From: Chloroflexi bacterium HGW-Chloroflexi-6
Lineage (GTDB): Bacteria > Chloroflexota > Anaerolineae > Anaerolineales > Villigracilaceae
Direction of reading: 5' to 3'
DNA length: 64,000 nucleotides
Assembly: GCA_002840685.1 (NCBI GenBank)
Contig: PHBU01000003.1
Span: 62,001 to 126,000 of the forward strand
Position 1 is the first letter of the stretch; the number at the start of each line of letters is the position of its first letter. Of the stretch, positions 37,478 to 46,170 are shown piece by piece. The notes under the pieces were generated by a model that did no database searches, had not been told where the DNA came from, and saw nothing but the letters and a program-made list of their open reading frames with translations. Both the position numbers and the translations under genes were made by a program.

Positions 37478-39622
37478 ATGAGTGAGAATATTTCCCGGCG
37501 CGACTTTATCAAGCTGGCAGGCATCACAGGCGCAACCGCAGCAGTTTTAACTGGCTGCGGCCCGGCCTCGCGCTATGTTGTTCGCGAACCGTACACCAAA
37601 ATGCCAGAGTACACCTACAATGGCCAGAGCACCCACTATGCCACCACCTGCCGCGAATGTTCGGCGGGCTGCGGGTTGGTGGTGCGCACCATGCAGGGAC
37701 GCGCCCTCAAAGTCGAGGGCAACAAATATCACCCGGCCAACCTGGGCAAGACTTGCGCCCGCGGCCAGGCTGGCCTGCAAGGCCTGTACAATCCTGACCG
37801 TGTCCAGACCCCGCAGAAAGCGGGCGGGGAAAGCCTGGATTGGGATGCCGCCATCAGTGTGGTCGCCGATACCCTCGCCAAATACCAGCCCGACCAGATC
37901 GCTTTCCTGACGGGTCTGTCTCCCGATCACCTGTTTGACCTTTTCGGAGAAGTTGCCAAAACCTTTGGCGCTCCCGCTCCGCTGCGCTATGGTGCGCTCG
38001 GCCTGTTCGAATCCCGCGCCACTTTGGGCGAGGCCGCTCGCGCGCTCTTTGGGCAGCCCAATAATCTGTTCTTCGACCTGGCTGAAGCGGATGTGACCTT
38101 CTCCTTTGGCGCGAATTTCCTCGAAACATGGATCTCCCCGGTCGCCTACACCCGCGGATTTTCCAAAATGCGCCAGGGTACGCCCGGCAAACGTGGCTAC
38201 CTCGTTCATTTCGAGCCGCGCCTGTCGCAAACCGCGATCAAGGCCGATGAATGGTTTGCCATCAAACCGGGCAGCGAGGGCTTGATCGCGCTGGCGCTCG
38301 GCAAACTGGCCGCCGAACATCTGGGCAAGGTGATCGCCGCCTACGAAAATGTGGATGTGGCCGCGGCGGCTGAAGCCTCCGGCCTCGAGCTTGAAACCCT
38401 CGAACGCCTGGCTCGCATCTATGGCAACGCCCAACGTTCACTGGCCATCCCTGGCGGTGCACCGCTGGCCCAAAGCAACGGTCTGGATGTCGCCAAAGCC
38501 ATCCTGTCGTTGAATATCCTGGCGGGCAACCTTGGCCAACCCGGCGGTGTCTTCCTGAACCCCGCGGCCCCGGTCAACGATGCTTACCACCGTCCGGCCA
38601 ATGCCAAAGAATTGGCTGTGCTGATCGAAAAAATGGCTTCCGGCCAGATCAAGGCGCTTTTCGTGCATGGCGTCAACCCGGTCTTTGAAATCCCGGCTGC
38701 GCTCGGTTTTGCGGCAGCGCTTGATAAAGTCGAAACCGTTATTTCGTTCTCATCTTTCCCCGATGAAACGGCGGCCAAGGCCGATTACATTTTCCCCGAC
38801 CATACTGCCCTCGAATCGTGGGGCTACCAGCGCCTGCCGGGCGGAGCGGGACAATCGACGCTCTCCGGCTCGCAGCCGGTTATCGCTCCGTTCTACGACA
38901 CGCGCGCCACAGCCGATGTTTTGCTGGCCGCCGCCGAACAGGCTGGCAAAGCCCTGCCTTATAAAGATGAAGTCGCTTTTATCCAGGCCAAGATCGAAGG
39001 CCTGGTGACCACCGAAGGCGGCTTCCACGCGGCGGCTGAGATCAACACATTTTGGGCGCAGTTCCAGCAGTTTGGCGGTTGGTGGACGAATGAAGCCAAG
39101 TTTGGCAATCCGAGCTCGTCGGGGCTGGACAAAGCCTTGAGCTTGCCAGAAACCGAATATGAGGGCGATGGCGAATTTCATCTCTTCACTTACGTTTCGC
39201 CGATTTTGGGCGAAGCGGGCGCGAACAAACCCTGGCTGCAAGAAGTTCCCGACCCGACCACGACCGTCATGTGGAATTCGTGGGTCGAGATCAACCCCAA
39301 GACTGCCGAAAAACTCGGTTTGCACGATGACGATGTTGTGCGGATCGTTTCCCCCTTTGGTGCAGTTGAAGTTTCCGTATATCTGTATCCGGCCATTCGT
39401 CCGGATGTGATCGCGATGCCCTTCGGGCAGGGTCACACCGCTTTTGGCCGCTACGCTGAAGGGCGCGGCGTCAATCCCGCTGATTTATTCGGTACCAAGA
39501 CCAACGCTGCGGGCGACCTGGCTTATGCCGGGATCAAGGTCAAAATTGAGAAAACCGGTCAAACGCGCGTGCTCTCGCGCCTTGAGAGCCGGATCGGCGT
39601 TTATGGGTTTGAGGAGCACTAA
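37478..39622 (+). CDS. actB1: alternative complex III ActB, molybdopterin-oxidoreductase-like part (B1)
   Basis: A 714-residue protein homologous to the catalytic subunit of Mo-bisPGD enzymes. A perfect Tat motif SRRDFIK (6-12) is followed by a lipobox-like LTGC (Cys27). Residues C58-x2-C61-x3-C65-x27-C93 form a complete [4Fe-4S] ligand set. No Cys, Ser or SeCys is evident at the Mo-ligand position, consistent with the cofactor-free role of B1 in alternative complex III. The C-terminal domain (about 600-680) is the molydopterin-dinucleotide fold. B1 and B2, fused in characterised complexes, are separate genes here, 3 bases apart. Confidence 0.88.
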   Translation: MSENISRRDFIKLAGITGATAAVLTGCGPASRYVVREPYTKMPEYTYNGQSTHYATTCRECSAGCGLVVRTMQGRALKVEGNKYHPANLGKTCARGQAGLQGLYNPDRVQTPQKAGGESLDWDAAISVVADTLAKYQPDQIAFLTGLSPDHLFDLFGEVAKTFGAPAPLRYGALGLFESRATLGEAARALFGQPNNLFFDLAEADVTFSFGANFLETWISPVAYTRGFSKMRQGTPGKRGYLVHFEPRLSQTAIKADEWFAIKPGSEGLIALALGKLAAEHLGKVIAAYENVDVAAAAEASGLELETLERLARIYGNAQRSLAIPGGAPLAQSNGLDVAKAILSLNILAGNLGQPGGVFLNPAAPVNDAYHRPANAKELAVLIEKMASGQIKALFVHGVNPVFEIPAALGFAAALDKVETVISFSSFPDETAAKADYIFPDHTALESWGYQRLPGGAGQSTLSGSQPVIAPFYDTRATADVLLAAAEQAGKALPYKDEVAFIQAKIEGLVTTEGGFHAAAEINTFWAQFQQFGGWWTNEAKFGNPSSSGLDKALSLPETEYEGDGEFHLFTYVSPILGEAGANKPWLQEVPDPTTTVMWNSWVEINPKTAEKLGLHDDDVVRIVSPFGAVEVSVYLYPAIRPDVIAMPFGQGHTAFGRYAEGRGVNPADLFGTKTNAAGDLAYAGIKVKIEKTGQTRVLSRLESRIGVYGFEEH

Positions 39623-39625
39623 ATC

Positions 39626-40381
39626 ATGGCGAAGAATCATAATATTCCCGAATTTAAAGCCGAGTGGAAAGAAGGCGAAGAAGGCAAATGGGGCATGGCC
39701 ATCGATATGGATATCTGCACCGGCTGCAATGCCTGTGTGGCAGCCTGCGCGATGGAAAACAATATCCCGTTTGTGGGTGAGGAAGATTCCGGCTACGGCC
39801 GCGCAATGCACTGGATCCGCGTCGAGCGCCTGTGGGAGGGTGAGTATCCTGAAGTCAAGACCGATTTCCAGCCGGTGATGTGCCAGCAATGCGGCAGCGC
39901 GCCCTGTGAACCGGTCTGCCCGGTCTTTGCTTCTGTCCACAGCCAGGCCGAAAAACTGAACGTACAGGTTTACAACCGCTGCATCGGCACCCGTTATTGC
40001 GCCAACAACTGTCCGTATGTGGTGCGCGCTTTCAACTCGCGCGATTATGACCGGCCCGAGCCACTCAACAATCAACTAAACCCGGATGTGACCGTTCGCC
40101 GCCGGGGTGTGATGGAAAAATGCACCTTCTGCATCCAGCGCATTCACAAAGGCCAAGACCAGGCCAAATCGGAAGGGCGCGATGTCTATGACGGCGAAGT
40201 CCAACCGGCTTGTGCCCAGGCCTGCCCGGCAGATGCGATCGTCTTTGGTCGCGTCGATGACCCCGAAAGCCGCGTCAGCAAGCTGGCGCGCCAGGGACGC
40301 GGCTACAAACTGCTGGAAGACCTGAACACCCTGCCGTCGGTCACTTATCTCAAGGGAGGCTCGCATGTCCGTAATGGCTAA
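39626..40381 (+). CDS. actB2: alternative complex III ActB, iron-sulfur part (B2)
   Basis: A 251-residue ferredoxin-like protein of the NrfC/DmsB type. Four cysteine groups are visible: CTGCNACVAAC (31-41), CQQCGSAPCEPVC, CIGTRYCANNCP and CTFC with a C-terminal CAQAC, enough for four clusters. In characterised alternative complex III this module conducts electrons from the quinol site towards ActA. It begins 3 bases after B1 and overlaps actC by 17 bases. No signal is needed if it is co-exported with the Tat-targeted B1. Confidence 0.9.
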   Translation: MAKNHNIPEFKAEWKEGEEGKWGMAIDMDICTGCNACVAACAMENNIPFVGEEDSGYGRAMHWIRVERLWEGEYPEVKTDFQPVMCQQCGSAPCEPVCPVFASVHSQAEKLNVQVYNRCIGTRYCANNCPYVVRAFNSRDYDRPEPLNNQLNPDVTVRRRGVMEKCTFCIQRIHKGQDQAKSEGRDVYDGEVQPACAQACPADAIVFGRVDDPESRVSKLARQGRGYKLLEDLNTLPSVTYLKGGSHVRNG

Positions 40382-41810
40382 ACCGCTTGCGCACGGTCAC
40401 GACAGCGAAGCGCACGACCACGAGGCCGAACTTCGTAAAGAACATCTTTTGCTTGACCCCAAACCGCGCGGTGAAATGAACGCGATGGTAATGGACATGA
40501 TGGAAGGCACCTCCTGGAAGTTCTGGGTGATTGTTGCCATTCTGGCTGCGCTGGTGCTGTGGGGACTGGTTTACTCGTGGGGTATGATGATCGCCAACGG
40601 CCTCGGGCTGGCGGGTGTCAACCAGCCGGTTTACTGGGGCTTGTTCCTGGTGCACACCGTTTTCTGGATCGGTATCAGCCATGCCGGAACCTTTGTCTCG
40701 GCCCTGCTGCGGGTCTTCAAAGCCGAGTTTCGGCGCCCGTTTACCCGCGCTGCTGAGCTGATGACAACTTTTTCGCTGGCGCAGGCCGCGGTCATGATTT
40801 TTGCTCACATGGGCCGCGTCTGGCTGGCCTACTGGATGTTCCCCCTGCCGAACCAGCGCCAGATCTGGCCCAATTTCCACTCCCCGCTGATGTGGGACTT
40901 CCTGGCGATCAACACCTACCTGCTTTCCTCGACCATGTACCTGTTCCTGCCGCTGATCCCCGACCTGGCGATGGCGCGCGACCGCTCGACCGGCTGGCGC
41001 AAGAAAGTGTACAGCGTTCTGGCCCTGGGCTGGCGCGGCACAGAGGGCGAGTGGACTCATCTGCGGACGGCGCTCAACATCTTCGCCTTTGCGATCCTGC
41101 CGATCATGTTCTCGGTCCATACCATCGTTTCATGGGACTTTGCGGTTGCGATGCGCCCCGGTTGGTCTTCGACCATCTTTGGCCCGTACTTCGTGGTCGG
41201 CGCGATCCACTCCGGTGTCGCGGCGGTTGGCATGGTGCTGGTGGTCATTCGCCAGTTCATGAAGAACATGACTTATTTCATCCGCCCCGAGCACTTCGAT
41301 GCGCTCGGCAAACTGATGCTGATCATCTCGATGGCCTGGGCCTACTTCTTCTTCAACGACTTCATGGTGCAGTGGTACGGCGGCGACAAGTGGACCGATG
41401 AACTGCTGCACTTCCACGAAGCCGGGCGTTGGGGCTGGATCTGGTTCATGATGTTGATCTGTAACGTGGCCGTGCCCTGGTTAACTCTGTGGAGCAAGAC
41501 CATTCGCCGCACGCCCTGGGCAATGTTTATCATCGGCCTGCTGATCAATGTCGGCATGTGGGCTGAACGTTTCATCATTATCCCGGTTTCGCTCTCGATC
41601 AACCGCATGCCCTTTCGTTGGGGCGATTACAAACCGGGGGTTGAAGTTCCCATTTTCATTGGCTCGGTGGCTTTCTTTATCCTGCTTTACATGCTGGCTT
41701 CGCGCATTATTCCGCTCGTGCCGGTCTGGGAAGTGCAGGAAGGCCAGATGGCCCATTCCATTCGTAAATACGGTAAAGAACCTGTTGTTACCGTCAGCGA
41801 TCTGGAGTAA
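40365..41810 (+). CDS. actC: alternative complex III ActC, NrfD/PsrC-like quinol-binding membrane subunit
   Basis: A 481-residue integral membrane protein with about ten helices, of the NrfD family; this is the quinol-oxidising subunit. A His-rich cytoplasmic head (HGHDSEAHDHEAE) precedes the first helix at about 52-75. Conserved features include the HTVFWIGISHAGTFVSALL helix, SLAQAAVMIFAHMGR, and the FNDFMVQWY segment. GGGAGG lies 5 bases before the ATG at 40365, supporting it over the second ATG at 40374. It is the only NrfD-like subunit in this operon; no ActF paralogue follows. Confidence 0.93.
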   Translation: MSVMAKPLAHGHDSEAHDHEAELRKEHLLLDPKPRGEMNAMVMDMMEGTSWKFWVIVAILAALVLWGLVYSWGMMIANGLGLAGVNQPVYWGLFLVHTVFWIGISHAGTFVSALLRVFKAEFRRPFTRAAELMTTFSLAQAAVMIFAHMGRVWLAYWMFPLPNQRQIWPNFHSPLMWDFLAINTYLLSSTMYLFLPLIPDLAMARDRSTGWRKKVYSVLALGWRGTEGEWTHLRTALNIFAFAILPIMFSVHTIVSWDFAVAMRPGWSSTIFGPYFVVGAIHSGVAAVGMVLVVIRQFMKNMTYFIRPEHFDALGKLMLIISMAWAYFFFNDFMVQWYGGDKWTDELLHFHEAGRWGWIWFMMLICNVAVPWLTLWSKTIRRTPWAMFIIGLLINVGMWAERFIIIPVSLSINRMPFRWGDYKPGVEVPIFIGSVAFFILLYMLASRIIPLVPVWEVQEGQMAHSIRKYGKEPVVTVSDLE

Positions 41811-41822
41811 CGGAGGCCCACG

Positions 41823-42347
41823 ATGACAGAAAAAAACATGCTTTTAGCTCTTTTTGAAGAAGTAAACCGCACGGCCCTGGCCGTCGATAAATTGCGCGCG
41901 CTGGGCATCGACAACGAACATGTCAATGTGATCTCTGGCACGCCGATCACCGAGGCCATGCTCGGGCGGCCTCACCAGTGGACGAACGTTCCGCGCCTGG
42001 CCATGGGCGGCGCCTTGGGTGGAATGCTGGTTGGCATTCTGCTTGCCTTCGGCACGCCTGCCTTATATCCGGTGTACGTTGGCGGGCAGCCGCTCTTCCC
42101 CGTGCCGCCGAGCATCGTGGTGCTGTTCGAAATGACCATGCTCGGCATCATGTTGAGCACCTTTTTGGGTGTTTTCCTCGATGCGCGCTTTCCATCCTAC
42201 AGTCCCAAGGTTTATGTGCCCGAGATCAGCGACGGCTATATCGCCCTGCTGATCGATTGCCCGGCTGAGATGGAGGATGAAGTGAAAAAAGTGATGACCG
42301 AGGCTGGCGCTGAATCGGTCAAATATGCGGAGGTTCAACCGCTATGA
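41823..42347 (+). CDS. actD: alternative complex III ActD (DUF3341)
   Basis: A 174-residue DUF3341 protein, a standard membrane subunit of alternative complex III. A ferredoxin-fold-like N-terminal domain (MLLALFEEVNRTALAVDKLRALG, 5-40) leads to two transmembrane helices at about 58-80 and 95-122 with a short loop between, and a C-terminal soluble part (DCPAEMEDEVKKVMTEAGAESV) that repeats the N-terminal fold. GGAGG precedes the ATG and its last bases overlap actE by 4 bases. Its role is structural; it binds no cofactor. Confidence 0.93.
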   Translation: MTEKNMLLALFEEVNRTALAVDKLRALGIDNEHVNVISGTPITEAMLGRPHQWTNVPRLAMGGALGGMLVGILLAFGTPALYPVYVGGQPLFPVPPSIVVLFEMTMLGIMLSTFLGVFLDARFPSYSPKVYVPEISDGYIALLIDCPAEMEDEVKKVMTEAGAESVKYAEVQPL

Positions 42348-42856
42348 GCCTGATGACTCGTTTAATCCTTGTGCTGCTCGTTGTTGCCACCCTGTTCGGC
42401 GGCATCATGTTGTTCACCTACGATATCATTAAATTGGAATGGATTTCCTTCATGGAAATCCAGCCTTCCTACCGGGCGATGGACAACCCCCTGGCGGTTG
42501 CCGCCAACTCGATCCCCTTCGAGGGCGCGGCTTACATCCCCGGGCAGGGCGCGCCGGTTAACCCGATAGCCACCGACGCTGTCTCGGTCGAGCGCGGACG
42601 GGTGCTGTTCAGTGTCAACTGCGCGATGTGTCACGGCGCAACCGGCGAAGGTAACGGCAACATCGGCGGGGCGCTGGTTAACCCGCCCGCCAACCTGACC
42701 AGCGAAGTGACCCAGTCCAAATCGGATGGGACGCTCTTCCTGACCATCTCGACTGGCGTTGCTGGCCGCATGCCCGCCCTCAACGAAAACCTGACTGTGC
42801 GCGACCGCTGGGACCTGGTCAATTACATCCGCACGCTCGAGCCTTCCCAGCCTTAG
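42344..42856 (+). CDS. actE: alternative complex III ActE, monoheme cytochrome c
   Basis: A 170-residue class I cytochrome c. An N-terminal helix (6-28) anchors or exports it; the haem site is C93-C96-H97 (CAMCH) and Met143 in GRMPAL is the likely sixth ligand. In alternative complex III, ActE receives electrons from ActA and passes them to soluble carriers or an oxidase. The start overlaps actD by ATGA, and a second monoheme gene follows 8 bases later. No haem-copper oxidase gene is adjacent, so the acceptor is unknown. Confidence 0.92.
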   Translation: MSLMTRLILVLLVVATLFGGIMLFTYDIIKLEWISFMEIQPSYRAMDNPLAVAANSIPFEGAAYIPGQGAPVNPIATDAVSVERGRVLFSVNCAMCHGATGEGNGNIGGALVNPPANLTSEVTQSKSDGTLFLTISTGVAGRMPALNENLTVRDRWDLVNYIRTLEPSQP

Positions 42857-42864
42857 GAGATGCC

Positions 42865-43539
42865 ATGAAAGACCAGACCAAAACGATTATTTTCATAGTG
42901 CTGTTTGGCCTGCCGGTGATGTTAATAGCCTATGTCTTTGGGCTGTACTTCTTCGGCTGTGGCACAAATGATTCTTGCAGCGGGATCGCCAAACCGGTTG
43001 TCACCCCCATCCCGACCCTGATCGCTGCCACCATGCCTGCGCCCAAAGTTGGCGCGGAGGCCGGTCCGCTGGTGGTCAAATGCCAGGTTTCCGCTGTGGA
43101 CCTGATCGGCGCCTGGGTTAACGCCGGCTCGCCGGAAACAGACGCGTTCCAGTTCACCGATCTGGATGAAAAAACCTGTACCGCCACCTTCAAGGCTGAT
43201 GTTCAAAAACTATTTAGCGAAGCCAACTTGTGGTACAGCGGCGCAGCGGCCTGCACCACCTGTCACTACGCCGATGTTGCCAAAGCGACCATGAATATGG
43301 ACATGAGCAGCTATGCGGGGATTTTGGCCGGTTCGCAGCGCAAGGATGGCGCGCCGACGGGCAACGACATCCTGGGCGGCGGCGACTGGGAAACTTCCCT
43401 GCTCTACCAGATGGTTTACGCCCCTGAGGGCCAGTCCACCATCGGACGCCAGGTCATGCCGCTCGGCCGTCCGGCTACCGTCCCGGCTGAAGGGCCGATC
43501 GTTTTTGCCGGAACCCCGGTCGAGTTGAGCAGCGAGTAA
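42865..43539 (+). CDS. monoheme cytochrome-like protein ending the complex III operon
   Basis: A 224-residue protein with a signal/anchor helix (7-30) and one haem c motif, C130-C133-H134 (CTTCH). Four other Cys (32, 38, 73, 105) could form disulfides. The haem lies in a sequence with many Met residues (MNMDMSSYAG), and MPLGRP near 205 could give a Met ligand. The fold resembles cytochrome c but is divergent; it is not an ActF or ActG. Position, 8 bases after actE with a terminator after the stop, implies a dedicated partner or subunit of this complex. Confidence 0.8.
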   Translation: MKDQTKTIIFIVLFGLPVMLIAYVFGLYFFGCGTNDSCSGIAKPVVTPIPTLIAATMPAPKVGAEAGPLVVKCQVSAVDLIGAWVNAGSPETDAFQFTDLDEKTCTATFKADVQKLFSEANLWYSGAAACTTCHYADVAKATMNMDMSSYAGILAGSQRKDGAPTGNDILGGGDWETSLLYQMVYAPEGQSTIGRQVMPLGRPATVPAEGPIVFAGTPVELSSE

Positions 43540-43561
43540 ACAACCCGAAAAGGTAAAAAGC

Positions 43562-43592
43562 AAGTTCCCCGGCCTAAAACCGGGGAACTTTT
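43562..43592 (+). terminator. terminator of the complex III operon
   Basis: AAGTTCCCCGG (43562-43572) pairs perfectly with 43580-43590 and is followed by TT. An A-rich flank on the other side may let it also stop the convergent AIM24 transcript. Confidence 0.85.
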
Positions 43593-43625
43593 GATTTAAC
43601 CGCTTATCAACGCGAGAAACTTCTC

Positions 43626-44324
43626 TTAGCCAGACTGGCCCTGCTGGAAATAAACTTCCTCGTAAGGCTGGACAACGACCCAGCCGCTGCCCTCGAACTT
43701 GAGCTGCAACGACTCGCCGCTGCCGCGCCCGAAAAATGTGCCCAGGCTGATGTCCGTGCGGATATCGGGCGAAAGCGAACCGGACCAGGCCACCGTCGCA
43801 TTCGGGTCGGTGAAAATCGGCTGGCCGGGAGCAACTTGCAGCGTCAGCGGTTCGTAATGGGTGGTGATGGCGACCATGCCGGGGCCGGTTAGGCGCACAT
43901 TGAACAGTCCGCCTGTCATCATCCCGGCCATGCGCCGCATCATGGTGATATCCCATTTAACGGCATCCTCGAAGGCCAGCAAATCGTTGCCGTTGACGAA
44001 GATCGTCTCGTTCTGCAGGTTGAGCACCCGCACTTTTTTGCCTTTTTCCGCCAGGTAAACGCGGCCCTGGCCTTCGACCTTCATCAGGTTGGTGCCTTCG
44101 CCGGTTGCCATTTTCTTGAGCATTTTTCCCAGCCCGTGCTCAAAGACACCCTCGCGGGTGAATTTGACCTGTCCTGTGTAAGCGACCATCGAGCCGGCCT
44201 TGGCCCACACCCGGCCTTTCAGGTTGACTTCGAGCAGGTGCGGGTTTTCCAACTCAAAAGGCCGGTTGGCTTCGTTGTCCTGCGCAGTTGATTTGACAAA
44301 TTCTTCCACTGAATAACCAGACAT
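43626..44324 (-). CDS. AIM24/TIGR00266-family protein
   Basis: A 232-residue all-beta protein of the AIM24 family (PF01987), function unknown in bacteria; the eukaryotic relative is a mitochondrial inner-membrane protein. Typical segments are [47 protein letters not shown] and the Gly-rich [28 protein letters not shown] end. There is no signal or helix. AAGGAG precedes the ATG. It is third in a leftward series with a small membrane protein and a DUF4097 protein, though a hairpin lies ahead of it. Confidence 0.88.
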   Translation of the reverse strand: MSGYSVEEFVKSTAQDNEANRPFELENPHLLEVNLKGRVWAKAGSMVAYTGQVKFTREGVFEHGLGKMLKKMATGEGTNLMKVEGQGRVYLAEKGKKVRVLNLQNETIFVNGNDLLAFEDAVKWDITMMRRMAGMMTGGLFNVRLTGPGMVAITTHYEPLTLQVAPGQPIFTDPNATVAWSGSLSPDIRTDISLGTFFGRGSGESLQLKFEGSGWVVVQPYEEVYFQQGQSG

Positions 44325-44370
44325 TTTTTCTCCTTTGTTTTGTCACTGATCTGAACTTTCCTATATACGC

Positions 44371-44417
44371 CACACACCCCGGTTTTGTTGTAAAACCGGG
44401 GTGTGTGATTTTTTTGT
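44371..44417 (+). terminator. strong hairpin with T tract facing the plus strand
   Basis: A 16-bp perfect stem (CACACACCCCGGTTTT, 5-base loop) is followed on the plus strand by TGATTTTTTTG. Both flanking genes read leftward, so the T tract faces the wrong way for them. It could stop antisense read-through from the complex III operon. Confidence 0.7.
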
Positions 44418-44424
44418 ATTCTGG

Positions 44425-44817
44425 CTATTCGCTCAGATCGTCTTTTGGCGCAGCAGGTGGTTCCTGGCGCTTTTTGTCATGGGTCAGCACATGGATCAGG
44501 ATCAGCGCCAGGCCGAAGAACATCGGGATCATGCCGACGATCATCCAGGGACCGAAGCCGAGCGGAAAGCCGGTGTTGCCGATGAAACCGAGCGGCCACA
44601 GGCCGATCGTCAGGGCCAGGCCGATAGCTGTGATCAGAAGGCCCCAGATCAGCGAACCTTTTCCGTTGCCATTCCCGTTGGAATGTTGCGGCTTGACCAG
44701 CCCCTTTTCGGCCAGCGCCAGGGTTTCCTTGTAGCTCAGGAAGCGCATGAAGGCAAAGAAGCCAAAGACGATCAGAAAGAAGGTGATGCCGCCTGCGCAG
44801 ATGATGAAAATTTCCAT
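44425..44817 (-). CDS. small two- to three-helix membrane protein
   Basis: A 130-residue membrane protein. Helices are at about 3-25, 55-75 and 88-112. A cytoplasmic stretch after the first helix (LSYKETLALAEKGLVKPQHSNGNGNGKG) contains the ETLALAEKGL motif often found in DUF6249-type membrane proteins beside ECF sigma genes. The C-terminal tail is charged (HDKKRQEPPAAPKDDLSE). It starts 12 bases after the DUF4097 stop with GGAGA upstream, so it is translated from the same mRNA and may be part of an envelope-sensing module. Function is unknown. Confidence 0.75.
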   Translation of the reverse strand: MEIFIICAGGITFFLIVFGFFAFMRFLSYKETLALAEKGLVKPQHSNGNGNGKGSLIWGLLITAIGLALTIGLWPLGFIGNTGFPLGFGPWMIVGMIPMFFGLALILIHVLTHDKKRQEPPAAPKDDLSE

Positions 44818-44829
44818 TAGATTCTCCTT

Positions 44830-46137
44830 TTATTTCAAAATGTTGAGTTCGATATTGCCGTTGTTGGTGCTGACGGTCAGCTCCGCACCGCCGCCATTGA
44901 TTTTGCCTTGCCAGTGACTTTCCTCGATCTGACCCTTAACCGTCATCTCGAATTCTGATGTAATGGTACCGAATTCGGTTTGCAGGTCGAAATCCAGGGC
45001 CGATTCTTCGGGCAGCGCCAGGTTGATGCTGCCATACTCGCTGTCGAAAACGTGCGGGCCATCGCCCAGCGAACCCTCGAAGGTGATGCCGCCGTTGACA
45101 GCATTCATGGTGGCAGTCACGCCCTCGGCGTTCAATACCTCGATTTCGCCGAACTGCGAATTGATCGAGACTGCGCCGCTGGCGCCATCCACGAATATTT
45201 TGCCGTTTTGCGATTCAATGGTATAGGCTTCAGCCTCTACATTGCTCAGAGAAATATCGCCGAATTGGCTGGTAACTTTCACTTCGCCGCGCACGCGCAG
45301 CCCCTCGATGGTGATCGTTCCATTGTTCGAGTCGACCGTCATCGGGCCGGTTTGCCCACCGGTCAGTTTGATTGTGCCAAATTGGCTTTCGAGGCCCAGT
45401 CCTTTCGAAGCCTGGATATCCTGGAGCGTCATTTGTCCGCTTTGGGCGGAGATTGACACCTGGCCGCCTTTCAACCCGCGCACATTGATCTCGCCAAACT
45501 CCGAGTGCAGGCTGACGGCTTCTACCGCTGCGTCGAGATTTTCGGCCTCGATGCCGCCGCTGCTGCTCTCCGCATTCAGCGTGCCGGTCACATTTTTGAC
45601 CGTAACCGATCCAAAGCTGGATCTAAGCTTGGCCTCGCCGGTTGTTCCGTCCAGGCTGACATCGCCGCTGATGGCGGTCAGATCAACGCTGGTTTCGAGC
45701 GGCACTTCGATCGTGAAGTTGACACTGCCGCTGCCCGGCCCAATGCTGAATGCCTGCATCTCAGCCGGTTGGAACATGGATACAGTGATCTTGTCGTCCT
45801 TCTGCTCGATGGTCACCTTCATCTCGGCCAGAGCTGCCTCGGCATCTTCCTGGCTTCCGCCCCAGGCGGTTTTATCTGCTGTGATGCGCACCGCGCTGCC
45901 TTCAACCGCCTTGACCGTTATAAAGCCAAAATCATTCGTCACCGTCAACGAAGCCGGCCCCTCAACCTGGAGCGTTTTCTCTTCAGTCGCCTCTGCCGAG
46001 ACGGTGCGGTTCTCGAACAAGCGCATCCGCACGCCGCTCTCCTCGATCATCTGCCAGCCTTGCACCAACGCGAAAACGCTTGCGACGCAGATGCAAATCA
46101 GGGCTAAAATCAAAATACCTGCAACAATGTTTTTCAT
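44830..46137 (-). CDS. DUF4097-family beta-helical repeat protein, membrane-anchored
   Basis: A 435-residue protein with an N-terminal signal/anchor (5-28) and a long extracytoplasmic part predicted to be a beta-helix. FG or YG dipeptides recur at 175, 214, 253, 292, 329, 368 and 389: the spacing is 39 residues four times and 37 once. NG or SG turns lie midway, so each unit is two rungs of about 19-20 residues. It matches the DUF4097 (putative adhesin) family, common next to ECF sigma genes. It is divergent from the sigma gene and shares its palindromic control region. GGAGGAACAG precedes the ATG. Confidence 0.85.
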   Translation of the reverse strand: MKNIVAGILILALICICVASVFALVQGWQMIEESGVRMRLFENRTVSAEATEEKTLQVEGPASLTVTNDFGFITVKAVEGSAVRITADKTAWGGSQEDAEAALAEMKVTIEQKDDKITVSMFQPAEMQAFSIGPGSGSVNFTIEVPLETSVDLTAISGDVSLDGTTGEAKLRSSFGSVTVKNVTGTLNAESSSGGIEAENLDAAVEAVSLHSEFGEINVRGLKGGQVSISAQSGQMTLQDIQASKGLGLESQFGTIKLTGGQTGPMTVDSNNGTITIEGLRVRGEVKVTSQFGDISLSNVEAEAYTIESQNGKIFVDGASGAVSINSQFGEIEVLNAEGVTATMNAVNGGITFEGSLGDGPHVFDSEYGSINLALPEESALDFDLQTEFGTITSEFEMTVKGQIEESHWQGKINGGGAELTVSTNNGNIELNILK

Positions 46138-46170
46138 TTCTGTTCCTCCAAAAATAGGGTTCTATAAGGT

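Noticed and set aside
37547..38434. A 295-codon minus-strand open frame opposite actB1
   Set aside because: It is a shadow of the Tat-targeted molybdopterin-like protein and has no domain of its own.
37478..39622. An active molybdenum oxidoreductase such as polysulfide or nitrate reductase
   Set aside because: The neighbours ActA, ActC, ActD (DUF3341) and ActE identify alternative complex III, and no Mo-ligand residue is evident.
44830..46137. An adhesin function taken from the family name
   Set aside because: DUF4097 is only called putative adhesin in databases; context here points to envelope regulation rather than adhesion.
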